From NCBI RefSeq assembly GCF_001642575.1, contig NZ_LXNG01000045.1:1-64000 (forward strand): 64,000 nt of DNA, read 5' to 3'. This stretch comes from Xanthomonas floridensis (GTDB lineage Bacteria > Pseudomonadota > Gammaproteobacteria > Xanthomonadales > Xanthomonadaceae). Made by a program: the position numbers and the translations under genes. Position 1 is the first letter of the stretch, and each line of letters starts with the position of its first letter. A model generated the notes under the pieces. It was not told the origin of the DNA, ran no database searches, and saw nothing but the letters and a program-made list of their open reading frames with translations. This document shows positions 7,547 to 16,280 of this stretch, in pieces.

Positions 7547-9148
7547 CTACAACGCCACCAGCTGAATGCTGTCGAAGACCAGGGCCGGGCTCAGGTAGCC
7601 GTTGTCCGGCGATCCCGAGGCAATGCCGATCTCGATGCGGTTGGTGCCCGTCTGCAGTGCGGCGGCCGGAATGTCCACCTCGTACAGCGTGTTGTTGCCG
7701 CGCGTGGTGCCACGGGTGATGCCACGCGTCTTCGGCTGCGTGGGCGCGGCAGGCACCGGCCCGTTCCAGCGTGCATTCACGCTGACCTGCGGGCGCGCAC
7801 CGGCCTGTGCCAGCGGCACGAAGATGCGCAGGCGATAAGCGCGCACCGCGTTGGCTGCCAGGGTGAAGTCGATCCGGGTGGGCGTGTTGATGCCGCGCCA
7901 CTGCACTGCCGGGAAACTGCCCACATTGCTGGAGCCCACGGTGTAAGTGAGCGGGGTCCAGCGCATGCGCGTGTCGGAAGGATGCGCGCGTGGCAGCAGG
8001 TCGGCATGCCGGAATCCGCCCGGCGTGCCGTCGGCAACGCCGATCTGCCATGTCGGCGTGCCCGGCAGTGCCGTCGCCTGCAAGGCAGCTTGTGCGGTGG
8101 CATTGGCGAACACTTCGACATCGCGCTGCGCCACCTCCAGCTCGTGTTGATACAGCGTCATGCGATAGCGGCCCGGGCGCACACCGGCAATCTGGTAATT
8201 GCCGCTGCCATTGGCGGTGGCCCAGTACTGCGCCTGCGCGTTACGCAGGCCGATCACCGCCGGTTGCCCGGCCAGCACGCCGCTCACCCGCCCGCTGACG
8301 CCGCCGCGCCCACTGCTGGCCAGGTAGCCGCTGAGCCCAAGCGTGGCATCGATAAAATCGGTGCTGCGTTGTGCGCTGGACGGCGCACCGCCATCGGTGA
8401 ACAGCAGGCCATAGACGCCATGCAGGCCGCCGCGGAAGGCCTCGGTCTGGGTATGGTCGGAGTACATGTAGTTGTAGAGCTCATGCGTCACGCGGGTTTT
8501 CTGCGTGGCGATGTCCTTGAAGAACGGCCCGCCCGAGCTGTGTTCGCGATTGCCCATCAGCATGAACACCGCAACGTCGGAGCCGCTGACGCCGTGCTCC
8601 TGGTCATCCAGCATGCGTCGTGCCGAATAGAACTTGGAGCTGGTGCGTCCATCCGGCAACAGGAACACATCTTCGCCTTCGATCACCGTCCCGACGTTGG
8701 AATCGGGTTCCTGCTGCGCAGTGGGCAGCTTGCCGACGCTCAGGCGCGCAATGAAGCGCAGTTCACCCACCGGTAGCAGGGTCGGCGCATAGGTCGCCAT
8801 GTAGATCGCGCTACGGCCCTTGCGTGCGATGTAGTACTGGATCAGGTCGCCCGCTTTGGCCGACACCACGATCGCTCCACCCACCACGCGTGCCTCCACG
8901 CTGGCGCTGCCCAGCCCGGAGGCGATATGCGAGCCCTTGGATTCGGTGGTCTGCAGCTCGTTGTTGCGATAGCGCATCGAGACGATGTCGCCATTGTTGA
9001 CGTTGACCGAAAACACCAGCTCTGCACCGGTGTCCACCACGATGCGGTCGCTGCTGCGGGTGAACCCGAACGCAGCCATGGCCGGCGTGTTGACGCCGCC
9101 GTACAGACATAACGCGCACGCCAGCATGCGCAGGGTGGAGCGGAGCAT
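7547..9148 (-). CDS. Secreted polysaccharide lyase family 4, rhamnogalacturonan lyase
   Basis: A 533-residue secreted lyase resembling the RhiE / rhamnogalacturonase B group of family PL4, which cleaves the rhamnogalacturonan I backbone of pectin by beta-elimination. A signal peptide ends near TPAMA-AFG. The three-domain PL4 layout can be followed: an N-terminal beta-sandwich (to about residue 270) with the HELYNYMYSDH segment, a short fibronectin/carboxypeptidase-regulatory-like domain (VSGRVSG...GSGNYQIAGVRPGRY), and a C-terminal carbohydrate-binding-like domain with WQIGVADGTPGGF and the ending NGYLSPALVFDSIQLV. It is convergent with the GH12 pair, forming a small cell-wall-degrading cluster. 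Confidence 0.87.
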   Translation of the reverse strand: MLRSTLRMLACALCLYGGVNTPAMAAFGFTRSSDRIVVDTGAELVFSVNVNNGDIVSMRYRNNELQTTESKGSHIASGLGSASVEARVVGGAIVVSAKAGDLIQYYIARKGRSAIYMATYAPTLLPVGELRFIARLSVGKLPTAQQEPDSNVGTVIEGEDVFLLPDGRTSSKFYSARRMLDDQEHGVSGSDVAVFMLMGNREHSSGGPFFKDIATQKTRVTHELYNYMYSDHTQTEAFRGGLHGVYGLLFTDGGAPSSAQRSTDFIDATLGLSGYLASSGRGGVSGRVSGVLAGQPAVIGLRNAQAQYWATANGSGNYQIAGVRPGRYRMTLYQHELEVAQRDVEVFANATAQAALQATALPGTPTWQIGVADGTPGGFRHADLLPRAHPSDTRMRWTPLTYTVGSSNVGSFPAVQWRGINTPTRIDFTLAANAVRAYRLRIFVPLAQAGARPQVSVNARWNGPVPAAPTQPKTRGITRGTTRGNNTLYEVDIPAAALQTGTNRIEIGIASGSPDNGYLSPALVFDSIQLVAL

Positions 9149-9367
9149 GTTCTTGTTCCCGTCGAAGGAGAGGCGTGGCGGTGAGGCCGCTGCGCGATGC
9201 TAGGCGGGCTGGGCCGGTGCTGCGACTGCCGCAGATGCAGAGCGTGCACCCGGTTCAAACTTCAGTAATGAACCGGCGTGCAGGTCACGCTTGCACTGCG
9301 ACCCAGGATGGATGCGTTGCCGCACGACGGCGACGGCGACGTCGACACCCCCCGGCTACGCGGGTGC

Positions 9368-9730
9368 TCAGGACTGACTGGAGGAATACAGCGCATCGCA
9401 TGCGCTGGCGATGGCGGCCATCCATTGGTCGCGTTTGCCGATCACAAACCGGTAGTCGCCGCCCTTGTGTACCTGCACGGCCAACGATGTCGGCGCGACC
9501 GGCAACAGCCCGAACAGCCGTGTCCAGCGTGGTTGCAGCGACACGATCTCGCTGAGCGGGATGGTCAGCGATTGCGTCTGCACATTGAACGCGTGCGGCT
9601 GGAACAGCAGCGCGTTGGCGGTCAGGATCAGGCGCCCGCCCACCGCCTCGATCCCGCGCTGCAGATTGGCCGGGGCCTGGCGCAGGACCACGCGTGGGAT
9701 CGAGCGCAACCCGCTGCCTTCAAACATCAT
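9368..9730 (-). CDS. Hypothetical GRAM/PH-like domain protein, 120 aa
   Basis: A small cytosolic protein whose middle (GGRLILTANALLFQPHAFNVQTQ followed by ...IPLSEIVSLQP) resembles GRAM/bacterial PH-type domains, which often bind membranes or lipids; this assignment rests on pattern only. The ATG at 9730 lies two bases after the stop of the upstream lipoprotein gene, so it is the last gene of a tight four-gene minus-strand cluster. In-frame sequence further upstream overlaps the lipoprotein gene and is not used. Confidence 0.65.
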   Translation of the reverse strand: MMFEGSGLRSIPRVVLRQAPANLQRGIEAVGGRLILTANALLFQPHAFNVQTQSLTIPLSEIVSLQPRWTRLFGLLPVAPTSLAVQVHKGGDYRFVIGKRDQWMAAIASACDALYSSSQS

Positions 9731-9731
9731 G

Positions 9732-10484
9732 TCAACGGGCCGCGTCGGTTGCGTCGCAGGAGTGGCGCGGCTGCCAATTCCATGCGCCTTGTGCATTGGC
9801 CAGGCGGACTTGCCAGTGCCGGGTTTCGTCGTTCAGGCAGGTTGCGGTGGCCCGCAGCTGCGTGCCGAACCACCGCGGCGCGGTCAGCTCGGCGAGACCG
9901 GCGGTGCCGTCCCGGCCGAGCAGCAGGCTGGTGGTGGCGATCAGCGTCTGCTTGTTGAAGTCCAGAACACGCCATTGTTCGCCATCCATGCCGTCGATTT
10001 GCGCAACGGCCAGATAGCGGCTGCGGTCCGGCGAGATCACTACCTGGATGCCGCCAGGGAGCCGTCCGCCGGTGCGCGTATCGATCAGCACGCCGGCAAA
10101 GCTGTCGCCATCGCGGTGATGGAGCAACACGTACGCATCGCGACGATCGCAATAGCGGTAGTCGGCGCCATCCAGTGGCTCATCGTAGGGTGGGCTGTCT
10201 TCGAACACCTGCGTGCCCGCATCGGTTGCCACTTCCAGCCGATGTGGGCCCACGCGCCGCACGCGATCGCCCGCGCCTGCGGCAAGGCCCGCGGCCTCCT
10301 GCGCGAGATCTCCCGGCTGAGGGCAGTGCAGCGTCAATGCGGTGCGGGCAGGCGCCGTTGCGGCGGCGATCGGCCCGGCATGCGAGTGTGGCGCCGGCGC
10401 GGTCTCGCCACCGCAGGCGCCCAGCGCAAGTATGGTGGCAAAGGCAGAGCAGCGAACGATGGTTGAAGACAGGCGGGGATTCAT
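9732..10484 (-). CDS. Putative lipoprotein of unknown function, 250 aa
   Basis: The ATG at 10484 gives a lipoprotein signal peptide with lipobox LALGAC, cysteine near residue 23. The mature part is hydrophilic and contains a repeated-strand pattern such as RYLAVAQIDGMDGEQWRVLDF, like small beta-propeller fragments, and paired cysteines (CPQPG, YRYC, ATCLNDE, RHSC) that could form disulfides. It sits 19 bases downstream of the DUF2809-like gene and directly upstream of the GRAM-like gene, so it is probably co-transcribed. Function not recognised. Confidence 0.7.
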   Translation of the reverse strand: MNPRLSSTIVRCSAFATILALGACGGETAPAPHSHAGPIAAATAPARTALTLHCPQPGDLAQEAAGLAAGAGDRVRRVGPHRLEVATDAGTQVFEDSPPYDEPLDGADYRYCDRRDAYVLLHHRDGDSFAGVLIDTRTGGRLPGGIQVVISPDRSRYLAVAQIDGMDGEQWRVLDFNKQTLIATTSLLLGRDGTAGLAELTAPRWFGTQLRATATCLNDETRHWQVRLANAQGAWNWQPRHSCDATDAAR

Positions 10485-10503
10485 GGCATTCCAGGAAGCA
10501 GGA

Positions 10504-10923
10504 TCAGTCGACCAGCGGCGCTGCAGGTGCTGCATGTCGTCGCTGTCGCAACAGCGTGTCGCAGCCGAAGGCCACAACGCCGCCGATGGCATACATCAGC
10601 ACATCGTGCAGCGTTGCAGTGTTACCGAGTGCGATATAGGCCGCACTGCCGGGGCGCAGCCCAAGCCGGTCGGCCAGATGGATGGCCTGCAACCCTTCGA
10701 TCGCGCAGCCGATGCCGACTGCCAGCAGGCAGGCCCACCCTGGCGCAGTGCCACACACGCCGCGCAGACCGCAGTAGACCAGTGCCACGGCGAGCACATC
10801 GCCCAGGCTACCGCGCACCCACGTACCGCCGATCCACCCTGCGGCAATCGCCACCTCGATCAGGAACAGCACAACGGCCAGCAGCAGATAGCCCGCACGC
10901 GCGCGCAGCGACAGGGCATTCAC
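10504..10923 (-). CDS. DUF2809-like small membrane protein
   Basis: A 139-residue integral membrane protein with about four helices. The segment LGDVLAVALVYCGLRG and the C-terminal GNTATLHDVLMYAIGGVVAFG match the DUF2809 family (YjgA-like) as I remember it; no biochemical role is known. The start is a GTG at 10923 overlapping the TGA of the upstream gene (GTGA), so the two are translationally coupled. Sequence upstream in the same frame is antisense-like and was rejected. Confidence 0.72.
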   Translation of the reverse strand: MNALSLRARAGYLLLAVVLFLIEVAIAAGWIGGTWVRGSLGDVLAVALVYCGLRGVCGTAPGWACLLAVGIGCAIEGLQAIHLADRLGLRPGSAAYIALGNTATLHDVLMYAIGGVVAFGCDTLLRQRRHAAPAAPLVD

Positions 10924-11501
10924 GGCGTGTTTGCCGGCTGCCGCTGGCGGCCCATGGTGAAGCTGCTGACAAGTGGAATGCGGATGCCGCGCCGCCGGTC
11001 GTTGACGGTGACCTGCACCTGCCAGCGGCCGGGCGGGTCGCTCGCCTCCGCACGCACCGCCAGGCTGACCTGGGCCAGATAGACGTGGCGCGGGTCGCCC
11101 CCGATGTCCGTCTGCAGGCAGGGCGCATCGACGGTGTCTTGCGCGGCATGGCCGGTAGGGTCGATGACGCGGATGCTGCACACCACATCGGCGCGTCGTT
11201 GTGCATCCAGGCCCGGGTTGGAGAGAAAGATCAGCACGAACAAGGTGTCGCCGGTGGCCACATGATCGGCCTGGTTGAAATGCGCAGTGGTGTCGCTGGG
11301 CGTGTTCCACTTCTGTTGCCAATCCGCATCCGGGGTTAGTAACAGGCTGGCGCCCATGTCCTGCACGGTCTTGCGGCTGGGCGAGGCTGCAATCGACTCG
11401 CCCTGCGCGTTGATCCATCCTGCTTGCGCCACGCTCGACAGCGGCAGCAAGCCCAGGGATGCGGCGATGAGGGATGACACCAGGCGGCGCGGCAAGCGCA
11501 T
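10920..11501 (-). CDS. Secreted/periplasmic protein of unknown function, 193 aa
   Basis: The ATG at 11501 gives a signal peptide (MRLPRRLVSSLIAASLGLL...) cut near AQA-GWINAQ. The mature protein looks like a single beta-rich domain (TLFVLIFLSNPGLDAQRRADVVCSIRVIDPTG... PGRWQVQVTVNDRRRGIRIPL) with two cysteines that may pair. It is the first gene of the cluster that continues with the DUF2809-like, lipoprotein and GRAM-like genes. The cluster suggests a cell-envelope function; nothing more specific can be said. Confidence 0.68.
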   Translation of the reverse strand: MRLPRRLVSSLIAASLGLLPLSSVAQAGWINAQGESIAASPSRKTVQDMGASLLLTPDADWQQKWNTPSDTTAHFNQADHVATGDTLFVLIFLSNPGLDAQRRADVVCSIRVIDPTGHAAQDTVDAPCLQTDIGGDPRHVYLAQVSLAVRAEASDPPGRWQVQVTVNDRRRGIRIPLVSSFTMGRQRQPANTP

Positions 11502-11737
11502 CGGCAGTCCTTGCAAGTCATGCCGGCATGGTGTCGGCGATGTTGGATGCGCAGGCCGATGCATGCACGGGACTGCGCTGGCGAAACCACTGCAACACCG
11601 CGCAGACCGTAACAGTGAGCGGTGGTCAGTTCGGCGTGGCCGGTGCCAAGCAAGCGCAGTCTATGAGGTGGACATGTCGCTTGAGCGTACCGGCCACCTT
11701 GCCAGGCAGCCGCGCAGGCGTCGTTTTGCGCGCGACG

Positions 11738-13018
11738 TTACTTCAGATACGCACGCGGCAACGGGCCGGCCTGCGGCATGTAGCGGTCGCGCAGCTCGGT
11801 CTGGCGCGAGCGCATCGGCATCTCACGCCCGCCCAGCCACACCTGCTCGGCGTAGTGCGCAACGTCCAGCGGGTCGCCTTCCCACAACACCAGGTCGGCC
11901 TGCTTACCCACCGCGATGCTGCCGATGCGATCGGCCACGCCGAAGATCTCTGCGGGCACGCGGGTCAGCCCGGCCAGGCCGGATTCCCACGGCAGGCCGT
12001 TGGCCACCGCATTGCCGGCCAGCTGGCGCAGCTTGCGTGCGTTGTGCGAGGCATCGCCGCTCTGGCTGAAGCTGACCTCCACTCCGGCCGCGCGCAGGCG
12101 CGCGGCGTTCTCCAGCGTGGCACCGATCTGGTCGAAGGTCGCCGGCAGATCCGCCAGGGCATTCACCAGCACCGGCACCCTGGCCCGGGCCAGTTGCGGG
12201 GCCAGCTTCCAGGCTTCGGCCCCCCCGGCGATGGCAATGCGCACCTTCTCGCGCTGTGCCCAGCGCAGCAGTTGGCGGATGTCGGCGGCGCGTTCCACCT
12301 GCACCACGATGCGGCCTTGGCCGGCCAGGTACCTGGCCAGCACGCTGCGGCCCATCGGGGTCAGCAAGGCATGCGGCGAATCGGCCGGCACGCGTCCGCG
12401 TGCTTCGGCCACCAGTTGATCGAGCAGCATCCACTGCGCGGCACGCGAGCTGCCGGTCAGGTCGGAGGCTGCCGCGCCGATGCGGATGAACAAGGCATGC
12501 GGCCCGACCGGATCCGGGCTGCCGTCCAGCCGCACGATGCCGCCCTGGCCGGCGATGAAGGCCCCACTGGTGGTCGCCCCCAGTGCCGTGAATCCGATGC
12601 CTTCCACGCGCGCCACCGGCACCAGCACCGACTCCGGGTTGTAGGCCAGGGTCACGTCGAATTCCGGGCGCATCGGTTGATCGGCCAGCTTGACGCCGCT
12701 GTCCACGGTGCTGTCTTCGCCGGAAACTTCCTCGATGCCGATCTCGGTGATGCCGCCGAACAATGCCGGGGTCAGCGGCCGGCCCCTGGCATCGATCACG
12801 CGGCCATCGGCCGGTGCCGCCAGGTTGCTGCCGATGGCGCGGATCACGCCGCCCTGCACCAGCACGTCGGTGTTCTGCAGCGTGCCCTGCGCGGTGGCAG
12901 TGTGCACGGTGGCGCCGCGGATCAGCACCTGCTGGGCGGCGGCGGGCAAGGCCAGCGCCGCGAGCAGCAGGGCTGACAGTGCGCGCAGACGCGGGCGATC
13001 AATGCGTGTGCGGCTCAT
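11738..13018 (-). CDS. Periplasmic amidohydrolase-like protein lacking the HxH metal motif
   Basis: A 426-residue amidohydrolase-superfamily protein with a signal peptide ending LPAAA-QQV. It has the N-terminal composite beta domain (VLIRGATVHTATAQG) and the C-terminal imidazolonepropionase-like ending IGSIAVGKQADLVLWEGDPLD. Where active members carry the metal-binding HxH after the first strand, this protein reads LTPALFGGITEIG, with no histidine, so the usual binuclear site cannot form. Its ATG overlaps the stop of the upstream paralogue (ATGA), implying equal expression and perhaps a heteromeric complex. Either a pseudo-enzyme or an enzyme with a changed metal site. Confidence 0.82.
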   Translation of the reverse strand: MSRTRIDRPRLRALSALLLAALALPAAAQQVLIRGATVHTATAQGTLQNTDVLVQGGVIRAIGSNLAAPADGRVIDARGRPLTPALFGGITEIGIEEVSGEDSTVDSGVKLADQPMRPEFDVTLAYNPESVLVPVARVEGIGFTALGATTSGAFIAGQGGIVRLDGSPDPVGPHALFIRIGAAASDLTGSSRAAQWMLLDQLVAEARGRVPADSPHALLTPMGRSVLARYLAGQGRIVVQVERAADIRQLLRWAQREKVRIAIAGGAEAWKLAPQLARARVPVLVNALADLPATFDQIGATLENAARLRAAGVEVSFSQSGDASHNARKLRQLAGNAVANGLPWESGLAGLTRVPAEIFGVADRIGSIAVGKQADLVLWEGDPLDVAHYAEQVWLGGREMPMRSRQTELRDRYMPQAGPLPRAYLK

Positions 13019-14415
13019 CGTGCCACCTCCTGGCCGAGCATGAAGTCCGAGACCGGCTGCAATGCGCGGTTGTGGCGGTCGTAGACCTGCGCACCGTCGA
13101 TGTACACCTGTTCGGCCAGCGCGTAGGAGCTGAAGGGGTTGCCGTTCCACACCACCACATCGCCCATCTTGCCCGGCTCCAATGCGCCGGTCTGCTGCTC
13201 GATGCCGAGTGCCTTGGCGGCATTGCTGGTGAGCCAGCGGATCGCGCGTTCGGGCGGAATCTCCATGCCGCTGCGGCGCGCGTTGGCAATCACCTTGGCC
13301 GCTTCCTGGTTGAGCCGCTGGATGCCTTCTTCCGAATCCGAATGCACGATGGCGCAGCTGTTGGCCGGGCGGTCGACCAGCGCGATGTTCTCCTGGATGC
13401 CATCGAAGGCTTCCATCTTGAAGCCCCACCAATCGGCCCACAGTGCGCCGCAGACGTTTTCCTGCGCGAGGCGGTCGGCCAGCTTGTAGGCCTCCACGCC
13501 ATGATGGAACGCGGCGATGTGGAAGCCGAATTCTTTCGAGAGATCCAGCATGGTGGCCATTTCGTCGGCGCGGTAGCAGTGGATGTGCACGCGGATGTCG
13601 CCATTGATGGCGCCGGCCAATGTGTCGAGTTTGAGGTCGCGCTTGCCGCCGGCATCGCCGCTGCTGTCGTTGTCGCCGCCGCGACTCCACCAGTGGCGCT
13701 TCTTTTCGGTTTTCTTCTTCGGTGCGTTCTTCTGCAGGTATTCGGCCGCATCGATGAAGGCGGCGCGGTAGCCGGCCACATTGCCCATGCGGGTGTCGGG
13801 GCCGCCCTTCTCGCCGTAGACGCGCTTGGGATTCTCGCCACAGGCCATCTTCAGGCCCCATGGCGCGCCCGGGAATTTCATGCCCTGGTAGGTGGTGGAG
13901 GCGACGTTCTTGAGCGTGACGCCGCGCCCACCGATCAGGTTGGCCGAGCCGGGGAGGATCTGCAGCGAAGTGATGCCGCCAGCCAGCGCGGTGCCGAAGC
14001 CGGGGTCCTGCGGCCAGATCGAATGCTCGGCCCAGACGTTGGGGGTGACTGGCGCGGTCATCTCGTTGCCATCGCTGTGCGCGCTGACGCCGGGGCTGGG
14101 ATACACGCCCAGATGCGAGTGCACGTCGATGATGCCCGGGGTGACCCACTTGCCGGTGCCGTCGATGCGGCGTGCATCGGCCGGCGCCTGGAGTGCGCGG
14201 CCCACTGCAGCCACCTTGCCGTCGCGCAGCAGTACGTCGGCATCGTCCAGCCGCTCGCCGGTGCCGGTCAGCACCGTGGCGTGCTGGATCAGCACCGGAC
14301 CGGACGCAAGCGCGTGGTAGGTGCTGGGGTAGGGGTCTTGCACGAAACGCGATGCCGCAGACGCAGGCCCGCACAGCAGCGCCGCGCCAAGGGCGGCGAA
14401 CAGGATGGAACGCAT
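13015..14415 (-). CDS. Periplasmic metal-dependent amidohydrolase
   Basis: A 466-residue amidohydrolase (imidazolonepropionase/prolidase-like branch). A signal peptide (MRSILFAALGAALLCGPASA-A) places it in the periplasm. The metal ligands are present: VHSHLG after the first strand, HIHCYRADEM and HIAAFHHGVE in the barrel, and HSDSEEGIQRL near the end, followed by ALEPGKMGDVVVWNGNPF. A lysine/tryptophan-rich insertion (APKKKTEKKRHWW) followed by a Gly/Ser/Asp linker interrupts the barrel around residues 220-250 and looks surface-exposed. It is the first gene of a coupled pair with the HxH-less paralogue. Substrate unknown; the family includes dipeptidases and lactonases. Confidence 0.85.
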   Translation of the reverse strand: MRSILFAALGAALLCGPASAASRFVQDPYPSTYHALASGPVLIQHATVLTGTGERLDDADVLLRDGKVAAVGRALQAPADARRIDGTGKWVTPGIIDVHSHLGVYPSPGVSAHSDGNEMTAPVTPNVWAEHSIWPQDPGFGTALAGGITSLQILPGSANLIGGRGVTLKNVASTTYQGMKFPGAPWGLKMACGENPKRVYGEKGGPDTRMGNVAGYRAAFIDAAEYLQKNAPKKKTEKKRHWWSRGGDNDSSGDAGGKRDLKLDTLAGAINGDIRVHIHCYRADEMATMLDLSKEFGFHIAAFHHGVEAYKLADRLAQENVCGALWADWWGFKMEAFDGIQENIALVDRPANSCAIVHSDSEEGIQRLNQEAAKVIANARRSGMEIPPERAIRWLTSNAAKALGIEQQTGALEPGKMGDVVVWNGNPFSSYALAEQVYIDGAQVYDRHNRALQPVSDFMLGQEVAR

Positions 14416-14556
14416 GGATTTCCCCGGTGCAACGAAAGCGTAGGCCGCAAACCTAGCCGCCAGCGCGCTACTTGCCAAGTGCTGAAGGTTGCGGTCGCGG
14501 CTGCCTCATCACATGCAAGAGCGCATGCTGTGCCGTATTCCTCAGGGGGAGCGTCG

Positions 14557-15117
14557 ATGATTGCCAAAACGGAGCGCAACAAACAGGCCGATGTGGTGCT
14601 GGCTTTCTGGGAGCTGGCCGGCTCGGCGCGCTGGTTCACGCATAACGACGCGTTCGATGCCAACTTCCGCCAGCACTTCAGCGAGCAGCATTTCGCTGCC
14701 GCACGCGGCGAGTATGCGCACTGGCTGGAACGTGCCGAAGATGCACTGGCGCTGCTGATCCTGCTGGACCAGTTTCCGCGCAATGCATTTCGCGGCAGTG
14801 CGCATGCCTACGCGACCGATGGACTGGCGCTGCAATGCGCCCGGCACGCGCTGGCGCGCGGCTTCGACCAACAGATAGCGGCGCAATTGCGGCTGTTCTT
14901 CTATCTGCCCTTCGGGCACGCCGAAGATCTACAGGAGCAGGCACGTGCAGTGCAGCTGATCGTCGCCTTGAACGATGCCGACGCCACCGGCGCAGTGCTG
15001 GAACACCAGCAGATCATCCAGCGCTTCGGCCGCTTCCCGCATCGCAATGCAGTACTGGGGCGTGTCACCACGGCCGAGGAACAGCAGTTCCTGGACGATG
15101 GCGGGTTTGCCGGCTGA
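14557..15117 (+). CDS. DUF924 family protein
   Basis: A 186-residue, mostly helical soluble protein of the DUF924 family. Recognisable segments are the N-terminal FWELAGSARWFTHNDAFDANF, LILLDQFPRNAFRGSAHAYATDGLAL and the ending FGRFPHRNAVLGR, which are the family's conserved positions. The fold is TPR-like; the function is not established. The ATG at 14557 has GGGGGAG upstream. It is divergent from the amidohydrolase pair and convergent with the next gene. Confidence 0.85.
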   Translation: MIAKTERNKQADVVLAFWELAGSARWFTHNDAFDANFRQHFSEQHFAAARGEYAHWLERAEDALALLILLDQFPRNAFRGSAHAYATDGLALQCARHALARGFDQQIAAQLRLFFYLPFGHAEDLQEQARAVQLIVALNDADATGAVLEHQQIIQRFGRFPHRNAVLGRVTTAEEQQFLDDGGFAG

Positions 15118-15214
15118 CGGCCAGCACAGCCGGTTCCGTCAAGAACGCCGACCCCGCACCAGTCAAGACGATGCGCAATGCCGCAACCGGCATCGCGCAG
15201 GCCATCGCCGCCGC

Positions 15215-16084
15215 TCAGCAGCCGCCCGGCAATCCCTCGGAGCGCCAGCGTGCGCCTTCGCCGAGCAGCAGGTAGAACCCGTAACTCTCGTAGCCGCTTT
15301 CCGACAGCACGAAGTCCAGCGTGGCATTGCCGTCGATATCGCCGAACTGCAGCAGGTGGGTGCGCTGCGGCAGGTCTTCGCAATCATCGCAGCCGCTGGC
15401 CGCGTGGCCGTTGCGGAACTGCCAGCGGCTGCCGTCGTGTTCGAAGATCGCAAACACGACGAGCACGCCGGTGGGATTGTCCGGATTGCCGGTCTTGATC
15501 GGATGGTTTGAGGTCAGCACGGCCACGCGCCGCTGCGGTTGCTGCGCATCGGTGACGATCTGCAAGGCCGCCAGATCCTGTGCGCGATCGGCATTGAACG
15601 CGGCCATCGCCTGGGCCAGCGCTGCCGGCGTCACGCGCTTGCGCAGCTGCGCAGTCTCGCTTACCTGGCGCAACAGCTCGGCCTGCTCACCGGCGGTGGC
15701 CGCACGGCCGGCAAAGCGGCCGCCCGGGTTGAGATCCACCGTGGACAGCAGCGGCGAATCGGACAGCGTGCTGCGGCCCTTGATACGCAGCTTGGCGGTG
15801 CCGCCGCACATGCTGTTGTCGTCCACCGTCAGCGCTGCAAGCCGCAGCCTGGCGGTGGCAACGCCGGCGTTGAAGACCTGTAGCGGCTGGCCCAGCAGCG
15901 TGGCAGGCAGGGTCGACTCCTTCGCCACGCCGTTGCCGAGCCATACCGGAATGTATTCCAGCGGATCGTCGGATGCCTGGTTGTCATAGGTCTGCACCAG
16001 CAACACCGCACGCGTCGGTTCGGCGGCGGGGGCGGCCAGCGGCAAGAGCGCGGCCAGTGAGAGGGCGAGCAGGCGGGTGTGCAT
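15215..16084 (-). CDS. Secreted hypothetical protein, 289 aa
   Basis: A signal peptide (MHTRLLALSLAALLPLAAPAA-EP) is followed by a two-part mature protein. The N-terminal half is beta-rich (TRAVLLVQTYDNQASDDPLEYIPVWLG...). The C-terminal part contains LLQFGDIDGNATLDFVLSESG, which resembles an FG-GAP/VCBS-type calcium-binding strand, and a Cys pair (GCDDCEDL). It looks like a periplasmic or secreted structural protein. No enzyme motif is seen and no operon partner is close. Confidence 0.72.
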   Translation of the reverse strand: MHTRLLALSLAALLPLAAPAAEPTRAVLLVQTYDNQASDDPLEYIPVWLGNGVAKESTLPATLLGQPLQVFNAGVATARLRLAALTVDDNSMCGGTAKLRIKGRSTLSDSPLLSTVDLNPGGRFAGRAATAGEQAELLRQVSETAQLRKRVTPAALAQAMAAFNADRAQDLAALQIVTDAQQPQRRVAVLTSNHPIKTGNPDNPTGVLVVFAIFEHDGSRWQFRNGHAASGCDDCEDLPQRTHLLQFGDIDGNATLDFVLSESGYESYGFYLLLGEGARWRSEGLPGGC

Positions 16085-16116
16085 TGCAGCGATGTCCTTG
16101 TGCTGGTTGATTCATG

Positions 16117-16148
16117 AAAAAAACGGACGCTCCGAAGAGCGCCCGTTT
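16117..16148 (-). terminator. Rho-independent terminator of the grx-fusion gene
   Basis: On the minus strand a 12-bp stem (AAACGGGCGCTC / GAGCGTCCGTTT, one G-U pair) with a 4-base loop merges into seven consecutive T. It lies about 130 bases after the stop of the glutaredoxin-fusion gene and upstream of the next minus-strand gene. Confidence 0.8.
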
Positions 16149-16280
16149 CGATGTGCCGTGTGCCAGCGGCGAGGTTGGCTGGCTGTTGCCGTGGTCGACG
16201 CGCGTGCAGGCCGCGCAGTCACGCTTAGCGGGTGAGGCCCGGGCGACGGCTGCGCCCGCATGGCGGACGCGCTGCCGCGC

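Noticed and set aside
12763-14556. Long plus-strand frame preceding the DUF924 gene in frame
   Set aside because: Antisense to the amidohydrolase pair. The DUF924 similarity begins only at 14557, where there is also a GGGGGAG ribosome-binding site.
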